Positions 7,128 to 15,175 of a DNA stretch of 31,955 nt are shown here, piece after piece; within the stretch, counting starts at the first letter, position 1; every line of letters begins with the position of its first letter. A program made the position numbers and the translations under genes. Below the pieces are notes generated by a model. The model saw only the letters and a program-made list of their open reading frames with translations, was not told the DNA's origin and searched no databases. Origin of the DNA: a virus; IMG/VR virus record IMGVR_UViG_3300029989_000111, positions 1 through 31,955 of that record, one strand, 5' to 3'.

Positions 7128-9181
7128 CAGAATCCTGCCCCGGTATTGGTCTGCCCCAGATCCGTGCGAAACGGAATCCGTGGGCTGTTGGTTTTGCTCT
7201 CGGCCTGCACCGATAGGCCGGGCGCGCCCGTGATGCGCACCACGATTTCGCCCTTCAGGTCTTGCTGCAGCAGCGTGGGCAGCGCCGAGCCCTTGCCGCC
7301 TAGGCGCTGCTCCAGCGTCTTGGGTTGATTGGCGCGGTCAGCGTCGCGCTCTGCGCGCAGTGCGTCCTCGGCATTCTTGTTGCCAAAAAACGAGAAGACT
7401 TTGGCCTGGGCGCGGCCAATACCATCCGCAAAGGCCGTGCCTTCCAGCAAGTTGTCATAGAGCAGCGTGCCCACGCCATACCCGGCTGCGGCTGCAGTAC
7501 CCACAAGACCCGCCTTGCCAACCCCGCCCGCCACAGTGCCCGGACTGGGCAGGTACGCACGGTTTTGCGCTAAAAGCGCCAGCGTCGCCAGGCCCGCAGC
7601 TCCCGACAGCGCCCCCAGCGCCGTGGTGGCCAGCATGGTGTTTCCCGTCAGCAGCGGATACTGGGTGGCTAGGCTGGAAAATCCCTTGGCAACGTCGCCA
7701 ATGACCGGCGTCAGCTTGTCCATCGCCGCTTTCTGAGCCATAGCCGCATCTTCTATGGCCTGCTCCATCTTGTGGCCAGCCGTGTCGGAAATCACGTCGT
7801 ATGAAACCGCCGTCTCCGATTTTCCAGCTGGTAAGTAATACTGGGAACGCGTTTTGTCCAGCACGTCCTTGACGTATTCCTGATTGTTCAGAATGCCCAC
7901 CAAAGCCAGCAGCGACTGCTGGTTGTGGAAAATCTTGCCTAGCGCCGACCCCTGCACCTGGGCGATCATAGAGTTGGTAATCTCTCGTCGCCCGTCTGTG
8001 TCGTTTTTGTCGGTGGCGCGCAGCTTGTCCTGCAGCTTTTGGTAATTTTTATCTTTGGCAAACACCTTTTCGATCATCAGCATCGTGGCCGATACCTTGT
8101 CAACGCCTTGACTCTGGTAGTCGAGGTACATGTTGTCGATGTCCTTGGCGCGTTTGTTGCGCACGCCCCTTTTGCCGGGAGTGCCATCGCCCAGCAGCTG
8201 ATCACCCAGATACCGCTTGAAATGTGTTGTGTTCAACTCGTTGAACAGATCACGCAAGTTGTTTCCGCCTTGGTCCTTGGTGCCTGACGTGATCACGGAG
8301 GCCTGATTCCAGGCTACGGTTTTGGCAAACCCCTCTTTGCCCGACAAGCCCAGATTTTTAGCCATCGCCATCTGCTCCGGGAGCCATTTACCCATGTTCT
8401 TCAGCTCAAAGCCGCCCGCCTGCCCGCCCTTCATTGCTGCACTCAAGATGGCATCCACCTCTTCGGCCTTGATCCCGAAGGTCTGTGTAGCCCGGATGCC
8501 GATCATCGCCAGGTCGTTGGCATCTGTGCCCGATGCCGTGCTGGCTTTTATGATCCCCGGCAGCATCTTGAAGGCATCCTTTCTGGACACCACCCCCGAG
8601 GCAATTATGGTGTTCAGGGCTTCGGCGTTTTGATCACGGGTGCCACCGCCATAGCCCCGCGCCCTGTTCAATTCGGCTTCCATTTCCTGTCTGCCGGCGC
8701 GCCGTCCGTTCGCATCGCGTTCCGCATAACCCGTGTTGGCCATGTCCGACAAGCGCTGGTCATAGCTCATCGCCTTCTGCGCCGGTCCCGACAGGGCGTA
8801 ACCGGCGGCGCCGATGCCCACAGCGCCAGCCGCCCCCACCGTGAAGCCGCGCATCGCCCGCTGCCGCCCACTGAGCCGCCCCATCTCGTTGCCCAGGCGC
8901 TCGACCTCGCCGCGCAGCGCGGCGGCGGCGCGGCGCTGCTCGTTCAGGCTCATCGTCCCAGCGCGGGCCATCCGGTTGTAGGCCGCCTGTGTGCGCGAAA
9001 TCTCCCGCTGGACTTCATGCTCAGAGCGCACGCCTAGTAGCGAGCGCGCCCGCGCCATCCGATTGAACTCCTGAGTCGTCCCATTGCCAAGCTGCCGGGT
9101 CTGCGCCAGCGCATCCCTAGCCGCCCGAATCAGGCCTGCAGCCGAGCCAATAATCCTCACGCCGACGGTGTACATGCTCAT
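7127..9181 (-). CDS. Tail tape measure protein (Mu gp42-like)
   Basis: 684 aa. The N-terminal third is coiled-coil (about 20-110, Arg/Glu-rich). A Gly/Ala-rich hydrophobic segment follows at about 113-137, and a second hydrophobic stretch at about 515-560 (ALGALSGAAGLATLALLA). This is the usual build of a tape measure: it sets tail length and then leaves with the DNA, its hydrophobic parts entering the host membrane. It lies between the chaperone pair and N as in Mu. The ATG at 9181 is two bases after the stop of the frameshifted chaperone reading, so coupling is likely; a second ATG two codons on is possible. Confidence 0.9.
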   Translation of the reverse strand: MSMYTVGVRIIGSAAGLIRAARDALAQTRQLGNGTTQEFNRMARARSLLGVRSEHEVQREISRTQAAYNRMARAGTMSLNEQRRAAAALRGEVERLGNEMGRLSGRQRAMRGFTVGAAGAVGIGAAGYALSGPAQKAMSYDQRLSDMANTGYAERDANGRRAGRQEMEAELNRARGYGGGTRDQNAEALNTIIASGVVSRKDAFKMLPGIIKASTASGTDANDLAMIGIRATQTFGIKAEEVDAILSAAMKGGQAGGFELKNMGKWLPEQMAMAKNLGLSGKEGFAKTVAWNQASVITSGTKDQGGNNLRDLFNELNTTHFKRYLGDQLLGDGTPGKRGVRNKRAKDIDNMYLDYQSQGVDKVSATMLMIEKVFAKDKNYQKLQDKLRATDKNDTDGRREITNSMIAQVQGSALGKIFHNQQSLLALVGILNNQEYVKDVLDKTRSQYYLPAGKSETAVSYDVISDTAGHKMEQAIEDAAMAQKAAMDKLTPVIGDVAKGFSSLATQYPLLTGNTMLATTALGALSGAAGLATLALLAQNRAYLPSPGTVAGGVGKAGLVGTAAAAGYGVGTLLYDNLLEGTAFADGIGRAQAKVFSFFGNKNAEDALRAERDADRANQPKTLEQRLGGKGSALPTLLQQDLKGEIVVRITGAPGLSVQAESKTNSPRIPFRTDLGQTNTGAGF

Positions 9182-9183
9182 GA

Positions 9184-9626
9184 TCAGGGCTTCTCAGGTT
9201 CTCGTGTCAACAATTCGATGTGGGCGTTGAATTCGGCCACCGGCAGGGCCAGTATTTCCGCCCGGCTCCAGTGCAGCTCCCGCGCAATCAGGGCGACCTG
9301 CATGCGCAGCAGCCCGGCGCGGGCGGCTAGGCTTCCCCCAACGCTTCAGCTTCCTGCATCGCATCGCGCACCACAAACCAGGAGCGCGAGCCCATGCCGC
9401 TGAACTGGCCCGGCGCAAACGGGCCGGTGTAGGTGCCAGCGCGCACCATCGTGCGACAGGCCAGCGCCACGTTAAAAGCGTTCGGCCCCATTGCCGGATT
9501 GGCTTCTTTCTCGGCCTCGACCAGGTCGCGCACCGTGGGCTCACGCATTTCGATGTCGGCGGCATCCTGACCGCCCACGCGCCAGGGCTTGGGCAATTGC
9601 TTGGTGATGGTTCCAGATTCGTTCAT
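9184..9626 (-). CDS. Tail assembly chaperone, -1 frameshift product (gp41-type fusion)
   Basis: The zero-frame gene (9327-9626) ends soon after a G5 run at 9335-9339. Moving to the -1 frame there avoids the TAG and continues for about 48 codons to a TGA at 9184, giving 147 aa. The extension reads well as protein (MQVALIARELHWSRAEILALP and so on, then NAHIELLTREPEKP), typical of the longer chaperone partner. An 8-bp hairpin with one mismatch lies at 9308-9328, 4 bases after GGGGGAA. Tail-chaperone frameshifts just before the tape-measure gene are known widely (lambda G/GT, P2 E/E', Mu). The shift itself is inferred, not shown. Confidence 0.7.
9308..9339 (-). promoter_or_regulatory. Predicted -1 ribosomal frameshift site (G5 slip + hairpin)
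   Basis: On the minus strand the codons TTG GGG GAA GCC TAG contain a run of five G. Glycine tRNA on GGG can re-pair with GGG in the -1 frame. A stem of AGC(C)GCCCG with CGGGC(T)GCT around a CGC loop follows at 9328-9308, four bases past the GAA. The site is not a textbook X XXY YYZ heptamer, because the A-site codon GAA would have to read GGA, so a P-site slip is more likely. Confidence 0.6.
9327..9626 (-). CDS. Tail assembly chaperone, short form (Mu gp41-like)
   Basis: 99 aa, the zero-frame product. It has the usual make-up: MNESGTITKQLPKPW at the start, then LREPTVRDLVEAEKEA-type sequence near residues 28-43 and an acidic helical end (MQEAEALGEA). Such proteins coat the tape measure during tail assembly and are not in the virion. 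It lies after the tube gene and a terminator-like hairpin, so it is probably made in smaller amounts than tube and sheath. GGAAAA lies upstream of the ATG. Confidence 0.85.
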   Translation of the reverse strand: MNESGTITKQLPKPWRVGGQDAADIEMREPTVRDLVEAEKEANPAMGPNAFNVALACRTMVRAGTYTGPFAPGQFSGMGSRSWFVVRDAMQEAEALGEA

Positions 9627-9657
9627 GGTTTTTTCCAGGGTTTAAAGGCTGTTTTTT

Positions 9658-9699
9658 GAAGCACCTGCTTCAGTGGGAAAAGCCGCCCGTGGGCGGCTT
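9658..9699 (-). terminator. Terminator-like hairpin after the tube gene
   Basis: Reading leftward, a 9-bp perfect stem (AAGCCGCCC with GGGCGGCTT, two-base loop; 9699-9680) is followed by TTTTCCC, a fair intrinsic terminator. A second hairpin, GAAGCA with TGCTTC, lies at 9671-9658. The pair separates sheath and tube, needed in many copies, from the chaperone and tape measure, needed in few. It is probably a partial terminator, since the genes beyond it need late transcription too. Confidence 0.7.
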
Positions 9700-9719
9700 G
9701 GGTCATGAGCGTGGCGCGG

Positions 9720-10070
9720 TCAGCCTTCCAGGCACTCGACGGCGCCAAACTCCAACGTCACCTCGCCCTTTTCCAGCTTGGGCGGCTTGGCGCACCAGGC
9801 ACCGGTCAGCGTGTACACCCGGCCCGTGTCGGTTTCAAACACCAGCGTGCCATTCTTAAAGGCTTGCAGGTCTTTGAGCTTGATTTCATCCGTCAAGCTG
9901 ACCTTGCAGTCCACCTTGGGCGCGGTTTCCTTTTCCATGAAGCCGTCCACGCCGCTGTCGCTTACCACCGCTTCGCGCTCGATGCCGCCTGTTTCCAGGC
10001 TGGCGCCTTCTTTGCTGCGCAGCCGCTTGCCACTGATCGAAATAAAAACTCTTCCCGCTACTTGTGCCAT
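9720..10070 (-). CDS. Tail tube protein (Mu gp40-like)
   Basis: 116 aa. The sequence is beta-rich with the family pattern GRVFISISGKRLRSKEGASLE at the start and a long middle strand region, matching Mu-type tail tube proteins. It polymerises into the inner tube through which DNA passes. AGGAG precedes its ATG, and it lies 8 bases after the sheath gene, so the two major tail proteins are made together. A strong hairpin follows it. Confidence 0.88.
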   Translation of the reverse strand: MAQVAGRVFISISGKRLRSKEGASLETGGIEREAVVSDSGVDGFMEKETAPKVDCKVSLTDEIKLKDLQAFKNGTLVFETDTGRVYTLTGAWCAKPPKLEKGEVTLEFGAVECLEG

Positions 10071-10078
10071 TTGGACTC

Positions 10079-11551
10079 CTAAAGAATGAATTGAACCGAC
10101 GCGGCAAACACGCGGAACTGGTTGACCACATTCGGCGGCAGCACGGCGTTGACCCGGTTTCGGTCGGCATCGCTGCGCACCACCAACAACTGGTCCTTGA
10201 ACTGGTCAAACCCTTCGAGGAGGCCAGCCAGCTCCAGCTGGCGCGCCACGTCGAGCAGCTCGCCGCGAATCACGTTCGGCGTGGCCACGGCCTGGCCCGG
10301 CGCAAAGCTGGTGCCGTTGTCGGCCAGCTTGTGGCGCGGAAAGCGCAGGGCAATGCGCGCCCGGAACGCAAAGCGGATGTAGTCCACCGTCCACTTCGTC
10401 TCCAGGTCCAGGTAGCTCACATCGTCGATGCCGTAGGCGTTGACCTGGTACGTGGTCACCACGCGCTCAATCAGCACATTGCCGCCCTGATCGACCAAGA
10501 AGGTGCTGATGCCATCGCGCAGCAGCAGGTCGCGCTCGGGCCGCGTGTAGCGATCCGCCTCGGCGGGTGGCAGGATGCCGGGCAGCGCCAGCGTCTGGAA
10601 TGGCCGGGCCGGGTCGATGGCGCCGCTCAGCTCGCACACTGCGGCCAGCACGGCCACATAGTGGTAGGTGGGCGAGGGCGCGCTCTTGAGGCCCAGCACC
10701 GTGCTGTGCGGGCTGTTGCGCGCCGAGCCGTAAGTTGTCAGCGCCGAATGCGTGCCCTTCAGGCCGCAGAAAAGGTGCCCGGTGCGCATGTCCATGCCGC
10801 CCCAGCGCGCAGCCAGCTCGGTTTCAATTTTGGTCACATTGCTGGCATCGTTGTACGGCGTCACGATGGTGTAGTACGCCTCCAGGCTGATCGCGGCCAG
10901 CGCCGCCGCCACGTCAGGGTTTCCGGCGCCCGCCGTGGCGTCTGCAATCGTGACGGCCACGCCGTCCGGCACGCGGTCGTCTGGGTAGTAGTTGAGCCGG
11001 GCGTCGATGTCGCTGCTGAAGGCGCCTTTGTGGCGCGCCGTCAGCGTCACCACGCCTGCCACCGCTGCAGCGGTCATCGGGCCATCGGCCCAGGCGTTGA
11101 TGGTGGCGGCAATGGCGGCGCCGATCACGGTGGCCGTGTCGCCCGAAGTCACGCCAACGCTCAGCTTGTGCGCGTTGATGTACAGCGCCAGCGTGCCCGA
11201 AGCCGTGGCCGGGCCGGTGACGGTGACGGTCTTGGTGTGCGCCGTGCCGCCCGCATCGTCGGCCAGGCCCATTGCCCAGATGTCGCTGGTCGTGTTGGCG
11301 GCGCGCGCCAGCACCAGCATTTCATGCAACACCGAGCCGCGCCCGAACAGCGTGGCCGCTTCGGCAGGGCTGTTGATGCGGTGCAAGGTAGCTGCTGCAG
11401 CCGTGCCGGTGACAAGCTTGTTGCCGACAAACAGCATACGCCGGTTCATGGACAGCAGGCCCGTGACGGCTTTGGTATTGTCAATTTCGAGGTATTGACC
11501 CGGCGTGCGAACGTCGATAGGGATTGTCGAAAACGTGATGTTGTCAGGCAT
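10079..11551 (-). CDS. L: Tail sheath protein L (Mu gp39)
   Basis: 490 aa, the expected length of Mu gpL. Family features include FSTIPIDVRTPGQYLEIDNTKA at the start, a hydrophobic Ala-rich surface domain in the middle (about 90-200), and a conserved C-terminal domain with TWQVNAYGIDDVSYLDLETKWTVDYIR-like sequence near 360-390. The C-terminal domain forms the contractile lattice. AAGGAG lies before the ATG. A long open frame on the other strand across this gene is a by-product of GC-rich codon use. Confidence 0.93.
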   Translation of the reverse strand: MPDNITFSTIPIDVRTPGQYLEIDNTKAVTGLLSMNRRMLFVGNKLVTGTAAAATLHRINSPAEAATLFGRGSVLHEMLVLARAANTTSDIWAMGLADDAGGTAHTKTVTVTGPATASGTLALYINAHKLSVGVTSGDTATVIGAAIAATINAWADGPMTAAAVAGVVTLTARHKGAFSSDIDARLNYYPDDRVPDGVAVTIADATAGAGNPDVAAALAAISLEAYYTIVTPYNDASNVTKIETELAARWGGMDMRTGHLFCGLKGTHSALTTYGSARNSPHSTVLGLKSAPSPTYHYVAVLAAVCELSGAIDPARPFQTLALPGILPPAEADRYTRPERDLLLRDGISTFLVDQGGNVLIERVVTTYQVNAYGIDDVSYLDLETKWTVDYIRFAFRARIALRFPRHKLADNGTSFAPGQAVATPNVIRGELLDVARQLELAGLLEGFDQFKDQLLVVRSDADRNRVNAVLPPNVVNQFRVFAASVQFIL

Positions 11552-11560
11552 AAATGCTCC

Positions 11561-11764
11561 TTAAATACTGGGTTTGCTTGCCTTGGCGACTTGCGGCGCG
11601 GCAGCGTCTGCCGGGCGGGCGGCTTCGACTACGTCGCCATCGGCCTTGCGGCGCAGCCAGTAGCTGTCGGCGTTGACCTCTTCGCCCTCGGCGGCCAGAT
11701 AGCCGTTGACCGGCTTACGCACCTTCAGTTCGGGCTTTGCGGGTTTGATAAAAATGCGGTCCAT
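11561..11764 (-). CDS. Mu gp38-like small protein (DUF2635)
   Basis: 67 aa, the typical DUF2635 length. It begins MDRIFIKPAKP and has KVRKPVNGYLAAEGEEV with a YWLRRKADGDV end, the family pattern. Its position just before the sheath gene matches Mu gp38. The ATG overlaps the gp37-like stop by one base. Its function is not known; conservation of place suggests a small part in tail assembly. Confidence 0.85.
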   Translation of the reverse strand: MDRIFIKPAKPELKVRKPVNGYLAAEGEEVNADSYWLRRKADGDVVEAARPADAAAPQVAKASKPSI

Positions 11765-12426
11765 CAGGGAGTTGCTCCAGGTAATTGCACGTCCAGGTCG
11801 GCATCGGGGCGGCTGTTTGTGTAAATCGGGGGTTCGGCCAGCCAGCTGGCGTACTCCAGCGCGCCCGCATTGGGCGGCAAATCAATGTCGGCGTGGAAGC
11901 GGGTGAAGTCCCCCACCTCACTGTCAGCGCCGCCACCGGCGCCAGCGCCAGCGCCAGGAAGCTGCGCGATCTGGGCCGCGCCGTAGTCGTAATCCAGCTC
12001 GACGGGCGTGCTCTCCAGCGTGATTTCAACGGCAGCAATGCCAGCGGCGTCAAAAAGCTCGTCATCCATCATCTCGCCGCCGGTCACCGACCAGCCGCAG
12101 TCGCCAATGCGCTGGCCGTGCAGCGCCCGGATGGCCAGCGTCACCAAGTGATCGCAGCCGATGTCGATGCCGTCGCCCTTACGAGCCTGTTCCTGTCCAG
12201 CCACATTGCGCACGACACCGGCGACGGTGAAGATCATCGTGGCCTGGCTGTCCCTGACCGTAAAACGGCCAGGCACTATATAGAGAGCAGGCGCATCAGC
12301 GTAATAGCGCTGCAGCAGCTCTTTCTCGGGCACCTTGGGCAGGGTGCCCACAGTGCGCACCAGGAGCGCAATGTCGCGGTGGCCCTTCAGCCGGGCAATC
12401 AGGGCGTCTTCAGCGTGTCCGAGCAT
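11764..12426 (-). CDS. Mu gp37-like tail protein (DUF1834)
   Basis: 220 aa, close to the family length. It begins MLGHAEDALIARLKGHRD and has a conserved middle (YYADAPALYIVPGRF near 42-56) and a CDHLV/IRALHGQRIG region near 113-128. In Mu, gp37 is an essential tail gene placed before gp38 and the sheath. A Gly/Ala-rich stretch near 157-166 (GAGAGAGGGAD) is a likely flexible linker. The start overlaps the G gene stop (TAATG). Confidence 0.82.
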   Translation of the reverse strand: MLGHAEDALIARLKGHRDIALLVRTVGTLPKVPEKELLQRYYADAPALYIVPGRFTVRDSQATMIFTVAGVVRNVAGQEQARKGDGIDIGCDHLVTLAIRALHGQRIGDCGWSVTGGEMMDDELFDAAGIAAVEITLESTPVELDYDYGAAQIAQLPGAGAGAGGGADSEVGDFTRFHADIDLPPNAGALEYASWLAEPPIYTNSRPDADLDVQLPGATP

Positions 12427-13025
12427 TACGGAGTTCCTCCCTGGTTGCGGGCGGACAGGTCAACCGCCGCCTCGGCGAGCCTGAGGATTTCGCGGCCATC
12501 CTCGGCATTGACGCCCAGGAAGGGACGCGCTGGCATGGTGATCGCGTGCGCGCCCACGGTGTAGCGGCGCTCGACCGCCTGCTTGTGCGACTTCCTGGCG
12601 AACACCGACAGGTTGGCATGGTCTTTTTGCCGCAGCAGCGCGCCGCCCTTGCCGGTGCGCAAGCGCAACGTCGAGGAAAACGCCAGCTTGTTGATCTTGC
12701 CGCCGAACTGGTGGATGGCGCCATAGACCTTGTTCGTGCCCCACTCAGCGCCCCGGTTGCTGGCGTGGTAGCTGATACTTCCCAGCAGGTGGCCCTTGAG
12801 CCGCAAAGTCTGCCCGCCCGTTTTCAGTGCGCGCTTGCTGGGTTTCCAGCGCTGGCCGTCCGGGCCAACTTGCCGGGCAAAGCGCAGCCGGGTGCTGCTC
12901 TCGCCATACTGGCCAATGGCATCCCAGATCGGGCTGGGGCGCTGGCCCAGCGCGTGCATGCGCAACAAGGCCTTTGCCAGCGGGTCAATGCCATCGACCC
13001 GCGTCTCAATCATCACGCCGCTCAC
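12426..13025 (-). CDS. G: Phage virion morphogenesis protein (Mu gpG / P2 gpS-like)
   Basis: 199 aa. The protein fits the Phage_tail_S / virion morphogenesis family: RFARQVGPDGQRWKPSKRAL (about 49-68), then LRLKGHLLGSISYHAS and YGAIHQFGGKI near 100-112. This family includes Mu gpG and P2 gpS, needed for tail completion. Here it lies between gp36 and gp37 rather than near F as in Mu, a small change in order. It overlaps gp36 by 4 bases. Confidence 0.85.
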   Translation of the reverse strand: MSGVMIETRVDGIDPLAKALLRMHALGQRPSPIWDAIGQYGESSTRLRFARQVGPDGQRWKPSKRALKTGGQTLRLKGHLLGSISYHASNRGAEWGTNKVYGAIHQFGGKINKLAFSSTLRLRTGKGGALLRQKDHANLSVFARKSHKQAVERRYTVGAHAITMPARPFLGVNAEDGREILRLAEAAVDLSARNQGGTP

Positions 13026-13528
13026 AGAAAGCTCCGGCTGTTTTCGCGCTTCCAGACCGGGGCGCTGGTCACCAGCTCAGCCCCGGCGCTGCTGACCGGC
13101 TGCACGCCGCTGGCCGCGTCGGCGCCCAGGCTGACGGTGCCCCTTGACACCTCGCCCAGCCACTTCACATTGGCGGCGTGCCGGTCCTTGATCGGCTCAG
13201 TCACCTGGTCGTCATACAAATAGAAGCGGGCCAGCTCGCAGGCCACCCGCTGCAGCACGGCAGGCACCGGCGCCAGCGGCAGGGTGTAGCGGGCGCTGAT
13301 ATAGCCGTTGATCGTGTCATCGGCGTCTTGCAAAGCGCGCTGCAGCACCACCAGCGCCGTCTGGGCGCGCCCGGCTGACTCAAGCGGGTAAGCGGCCAGG
13401 CTGGCGCCAGCGGCTGCATCCTGCATGAGCTGGGCCGTGACGAGGCGCGGCACGCCCCGGTCGATGCGCTGGGCAATTTCCGAGGCGCCGAAGCGGGTCA
13501 GCATGTCGGTGGCGGTGGCGTAGGTCAT
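13022..13528 (-). CDS. Mu gp36-like protein (DUF1320)
   Basis: 168 aa, family-like start MTYATATDMLTRFGASEIAQRIDRG and the conserved DADDTINGYISARYTLPLA segment near 86-105, with LYDDQVTEPIKDRH following. Members of this family form head-tail connector parts, and gp36 in Mu lies just after the capsid gene block. The role in the connector is inferred from family and place. The stop overlaps the G gene start by 4 bases (ATGA). Confidence 0.87.
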   Translation of the reverse strand: MTYATATDMLTRFGASEIAQRIDRGVPRLVTAQLMQDAAAGASLAAYPLESAGRAQTALVVLQRALQDADDTINGYISARYTLPLAPVPAVLQRVACELARFYLYDDQVTEPIKDRHAANVKWLGEVSRGTVSLGADAASGVQPVSSAGAELVTSAPVWKRENSRSFL

Positions 13529-13545
13529 GGTGTTTCAGGCCCGCT

Positions 13546-13794
13546 TCAGGTCTTGTCGCCGTCTTTTTCCGGCTTGCCTGCTTCTTTTTCCGGCTTGATG
13601 TCCACCAGCTGGCAGACCAAGTTGGCGTCCGCCTTGATGGACTCGGCCTGCTCTTTCGTCAGCTCGCTCAGCGGGATGATGCTGGCCTCGCCGCTGAAGG
13701 CAAAGCCGCCCCGGCGAAAGCTGGGCGGGCGCGATGTCACTTTCAGGCCCTTGTCGGCCGGGCCTGCGGCCAGTTCTTTTTTAACGGTTGCCAT
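13546..13794 (-). CDS. Mu gp35-like small protein (FluMu HI1506 type)
   Basis: 82 aa. The FRRGGFAFSGEASIIPLSELTKEQAESIKAD stretch in the middle is characteristic of the short N-terminal domain shared by Mu gp35 and Haemophilus FluMu proteins. The end is Lys/Glu/Asp-rich and probably disordered. It stands between T and gp36 as in Mu. The function is unknown, perhaps a minor head or connector part. Confidence 0.78.
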   Translation of the reverse strand: MATVKKELAAGPADKGLKVTSRPPSFRRGGFAFSGEASIIPLSELTKEQAESIKADANLVCQLVDIKPEKEAGKPEKDGDKT

Positions 13795-13831
13795 TGGGTA
13801 GTTCTCCAGAAGTTGATCAGTGGGGTGGCGC

Positions 13832-14725
13832 TCAAGGCAACCAGGGGCAGGTCACCACCGTTGCGCTGTTGCGATAGATGTTGTCGGCGCCGTTGGCCAG
13901 ACGCTCGGCTGTGACAACTTTCAGAGCTGCTTTTTCATTGGTTGGGCCAACAAGCAACAGGTTTGGAATGATGCCCAGCGGCTTGCCAGCATCGGATTTG
14001 AAGCTCATCATGGCTTGGCGGGCAGCGCTATAGCCATCCTCGTCCAAAGACGCCTTGCTGCAATAGGCTTGCTGCCACAGGCTAAAGCCGACGTTGAGCC
14101 GGCCATCGACACCAAAGACGAACTCGTTCTTGTTGAACACGTTTTCATCGGTCAAGCCAGTCTTGGACACGAACGCATAGTCGCGACGCGTCTGCAGGAT
14201 GAACGGCTTGAGCACCTTACTGGTGTCCAGCAGATACCAAGGGTTGTTGCCACCGGCGCTGGTGTAGTTGCTGACGCTGACTTCCGAGCCCTGGAGGCCG
14301 ACCGCGTGATCCGTGTCAAAGAAATACTGGCCGTCGTAGCAGGGCGTCGAGATGCCGCTCGCGATCAGGGCGAACAGCAGCTCGTCTGGGTGCGACTTGG
14401 CATCCTGGCCCATCTGGGCCACCAGGGGTGTGTAAACGCCGAACTGGTCGTCTTCCAAAGCCTCGCGAGGCACCACGACCGTGCCCTCGAAGGTCTTGTT
14501 CTTGATCGTGTAGCCGTGCGTCTTGAGATTTTGGTAAACGCGCTCGCCAATCCACTCGCGCAGCTTGGTGTTGGCGCCCAGCCAGGCGTACACCTCTTCA
14601 GAGGTCGTCGATGGCACCTTCATGGCGAGCTTGTCCCACATTGGGGCCACGGCGCCAAAAGCGTTTTTGAAAGAGGCGTTGAAGCCCTGTTTCAGCAACA
14701 GCAGGTTGCTTGGATTGATGATCAT
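13832..14725 (-). CDS. T: Major capsid protein T (Mu gp34)
   Basis: 297 aa, very close to Mu gpT length. The N-terminus MIINPSNLLLLKQGFNASFKNAFG matches the Mu-like major head subunit pattern; MKVPSTTSEEVYAWLGANTKLREW follows near 35-58. A HK97-type fold is expected for the family. The end includes the conserved PNLLLVGPTNEKAALKVV-type segment. GGAAAA precedes the ATG. A 622-codon open frame on the opposite strand overlies this gene and is a shadow. Confidence 0.93.
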   Translation of the reverse strand: MIINPSNLLLLKQGFNASFKNAFGAVAPMWDKLAMKVPSTTSEEVYAWLGANTKLREWIGERVYQNLKTHGYTIKNKTFEGTVVVPREALEDDQFGVYTPLVAQMGQDAKSHPDELLFALIASGISTPCYDGQYFFDTDHAVGLQGSEVSVSNYTSAGGNNPWYLLDTSKVLKPFILQTRRDYAFVSKTGLTDENVFNKNEFVFGVDGRLNVGFSLWQQAYCSKASLDEDGYSAARQAMMSFKSDAGKPLGIIPNLLLVGPTNEKAALKVVTAERLANGADNIYRNSATVVTCPWLP

Positions 14726-14749
14726 GATTTTTCCAGGATTGAGAAGGGG

Positions 14750-15163
14750 TTAGACGAATTCGATCCAGACGCCAGTGGCGTCAACGTCGCGCACCTTTCC
14801 CGCCACGCTGCGGGTGCCAGTGCCGTCAGTCTTGGCGACGGTCTGGTTGTCCACGATGTAGCAACTGGCGCTGATGTCGGCGATCGTGAGCAGGTCGCCC
14901 GCCGCGCTGTTGAAAAAGTGAAACCAGCCGTCGCGCCGCACAGTGACCTTGATGTCACCGCTGGCGCCAGCGGTGTTGTCAGCGGTTTCTTGCGCCATGC
15001 CCACGGCTTTGAGAGTCGTAGCCACGGCGCCTCCCTGGGCGTAACCGGCGGCGGTCAGCACCACCAGCGTGCCAGCCAACACCTTGGTCGAGGCCAGCAC
15101 GGGGTAAGCCGCCATGCTGCCGAGGCGGCGCTGGGTGTCGCGTTCTGTTGTGATTGCGGTCAT
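14750..15163 (-). CDS. Small head protein, probable capsid cement (Mu gp33 position)
   Basis: 137 aa. It stands between scaffold/protease and the capsid gene, where Mu has gp33 and other phages have a decoration protein. It starts MTAITTERDTQRRLGSM and continues with a compact beta-rich domain (VLASTKVLAGTLVVLTAAGYA, then DIKVTVRRDGWFHFFNSA). Glycine and small residues dominate, with no TM segment. AAGGAG lies ahead of the ATG. A cement role is inferred from place and composition. Confidence 0.75.
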   Translation of the reverse strand: MTAITTERDTQRRLGSMAAYPVLASTKVLAGTLVVLTAAGYAQGGAVATTLKAVGMAQETADNTAGASGDIKVTVRRDGWFHFFNSAAGDLLTIADISASCYIVDNQTVAKTDGTGTRSVAGKVRDVDATGVWIEFV

Positions 15164-15175
15164 CGTGTTGACTCC

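Noticed and set aside
9194-9565. 123-codon minus-strand frame over the chaperone region
   Set aside because: It lies in a third frame, is rich in Arg, Pro and Trp, and the -1 frame next to it reads as a far better protein. It would fit a -2 shift like Mu, but its sequence does not look real.
10064-11824. 586-codon plus-strand frame opposite sheath L
   Set aside because: Same GC-bias shadow; composition (His, Arg, Gln, Ala, Val repeats) is not protein-like, and the sheath gene is certain.
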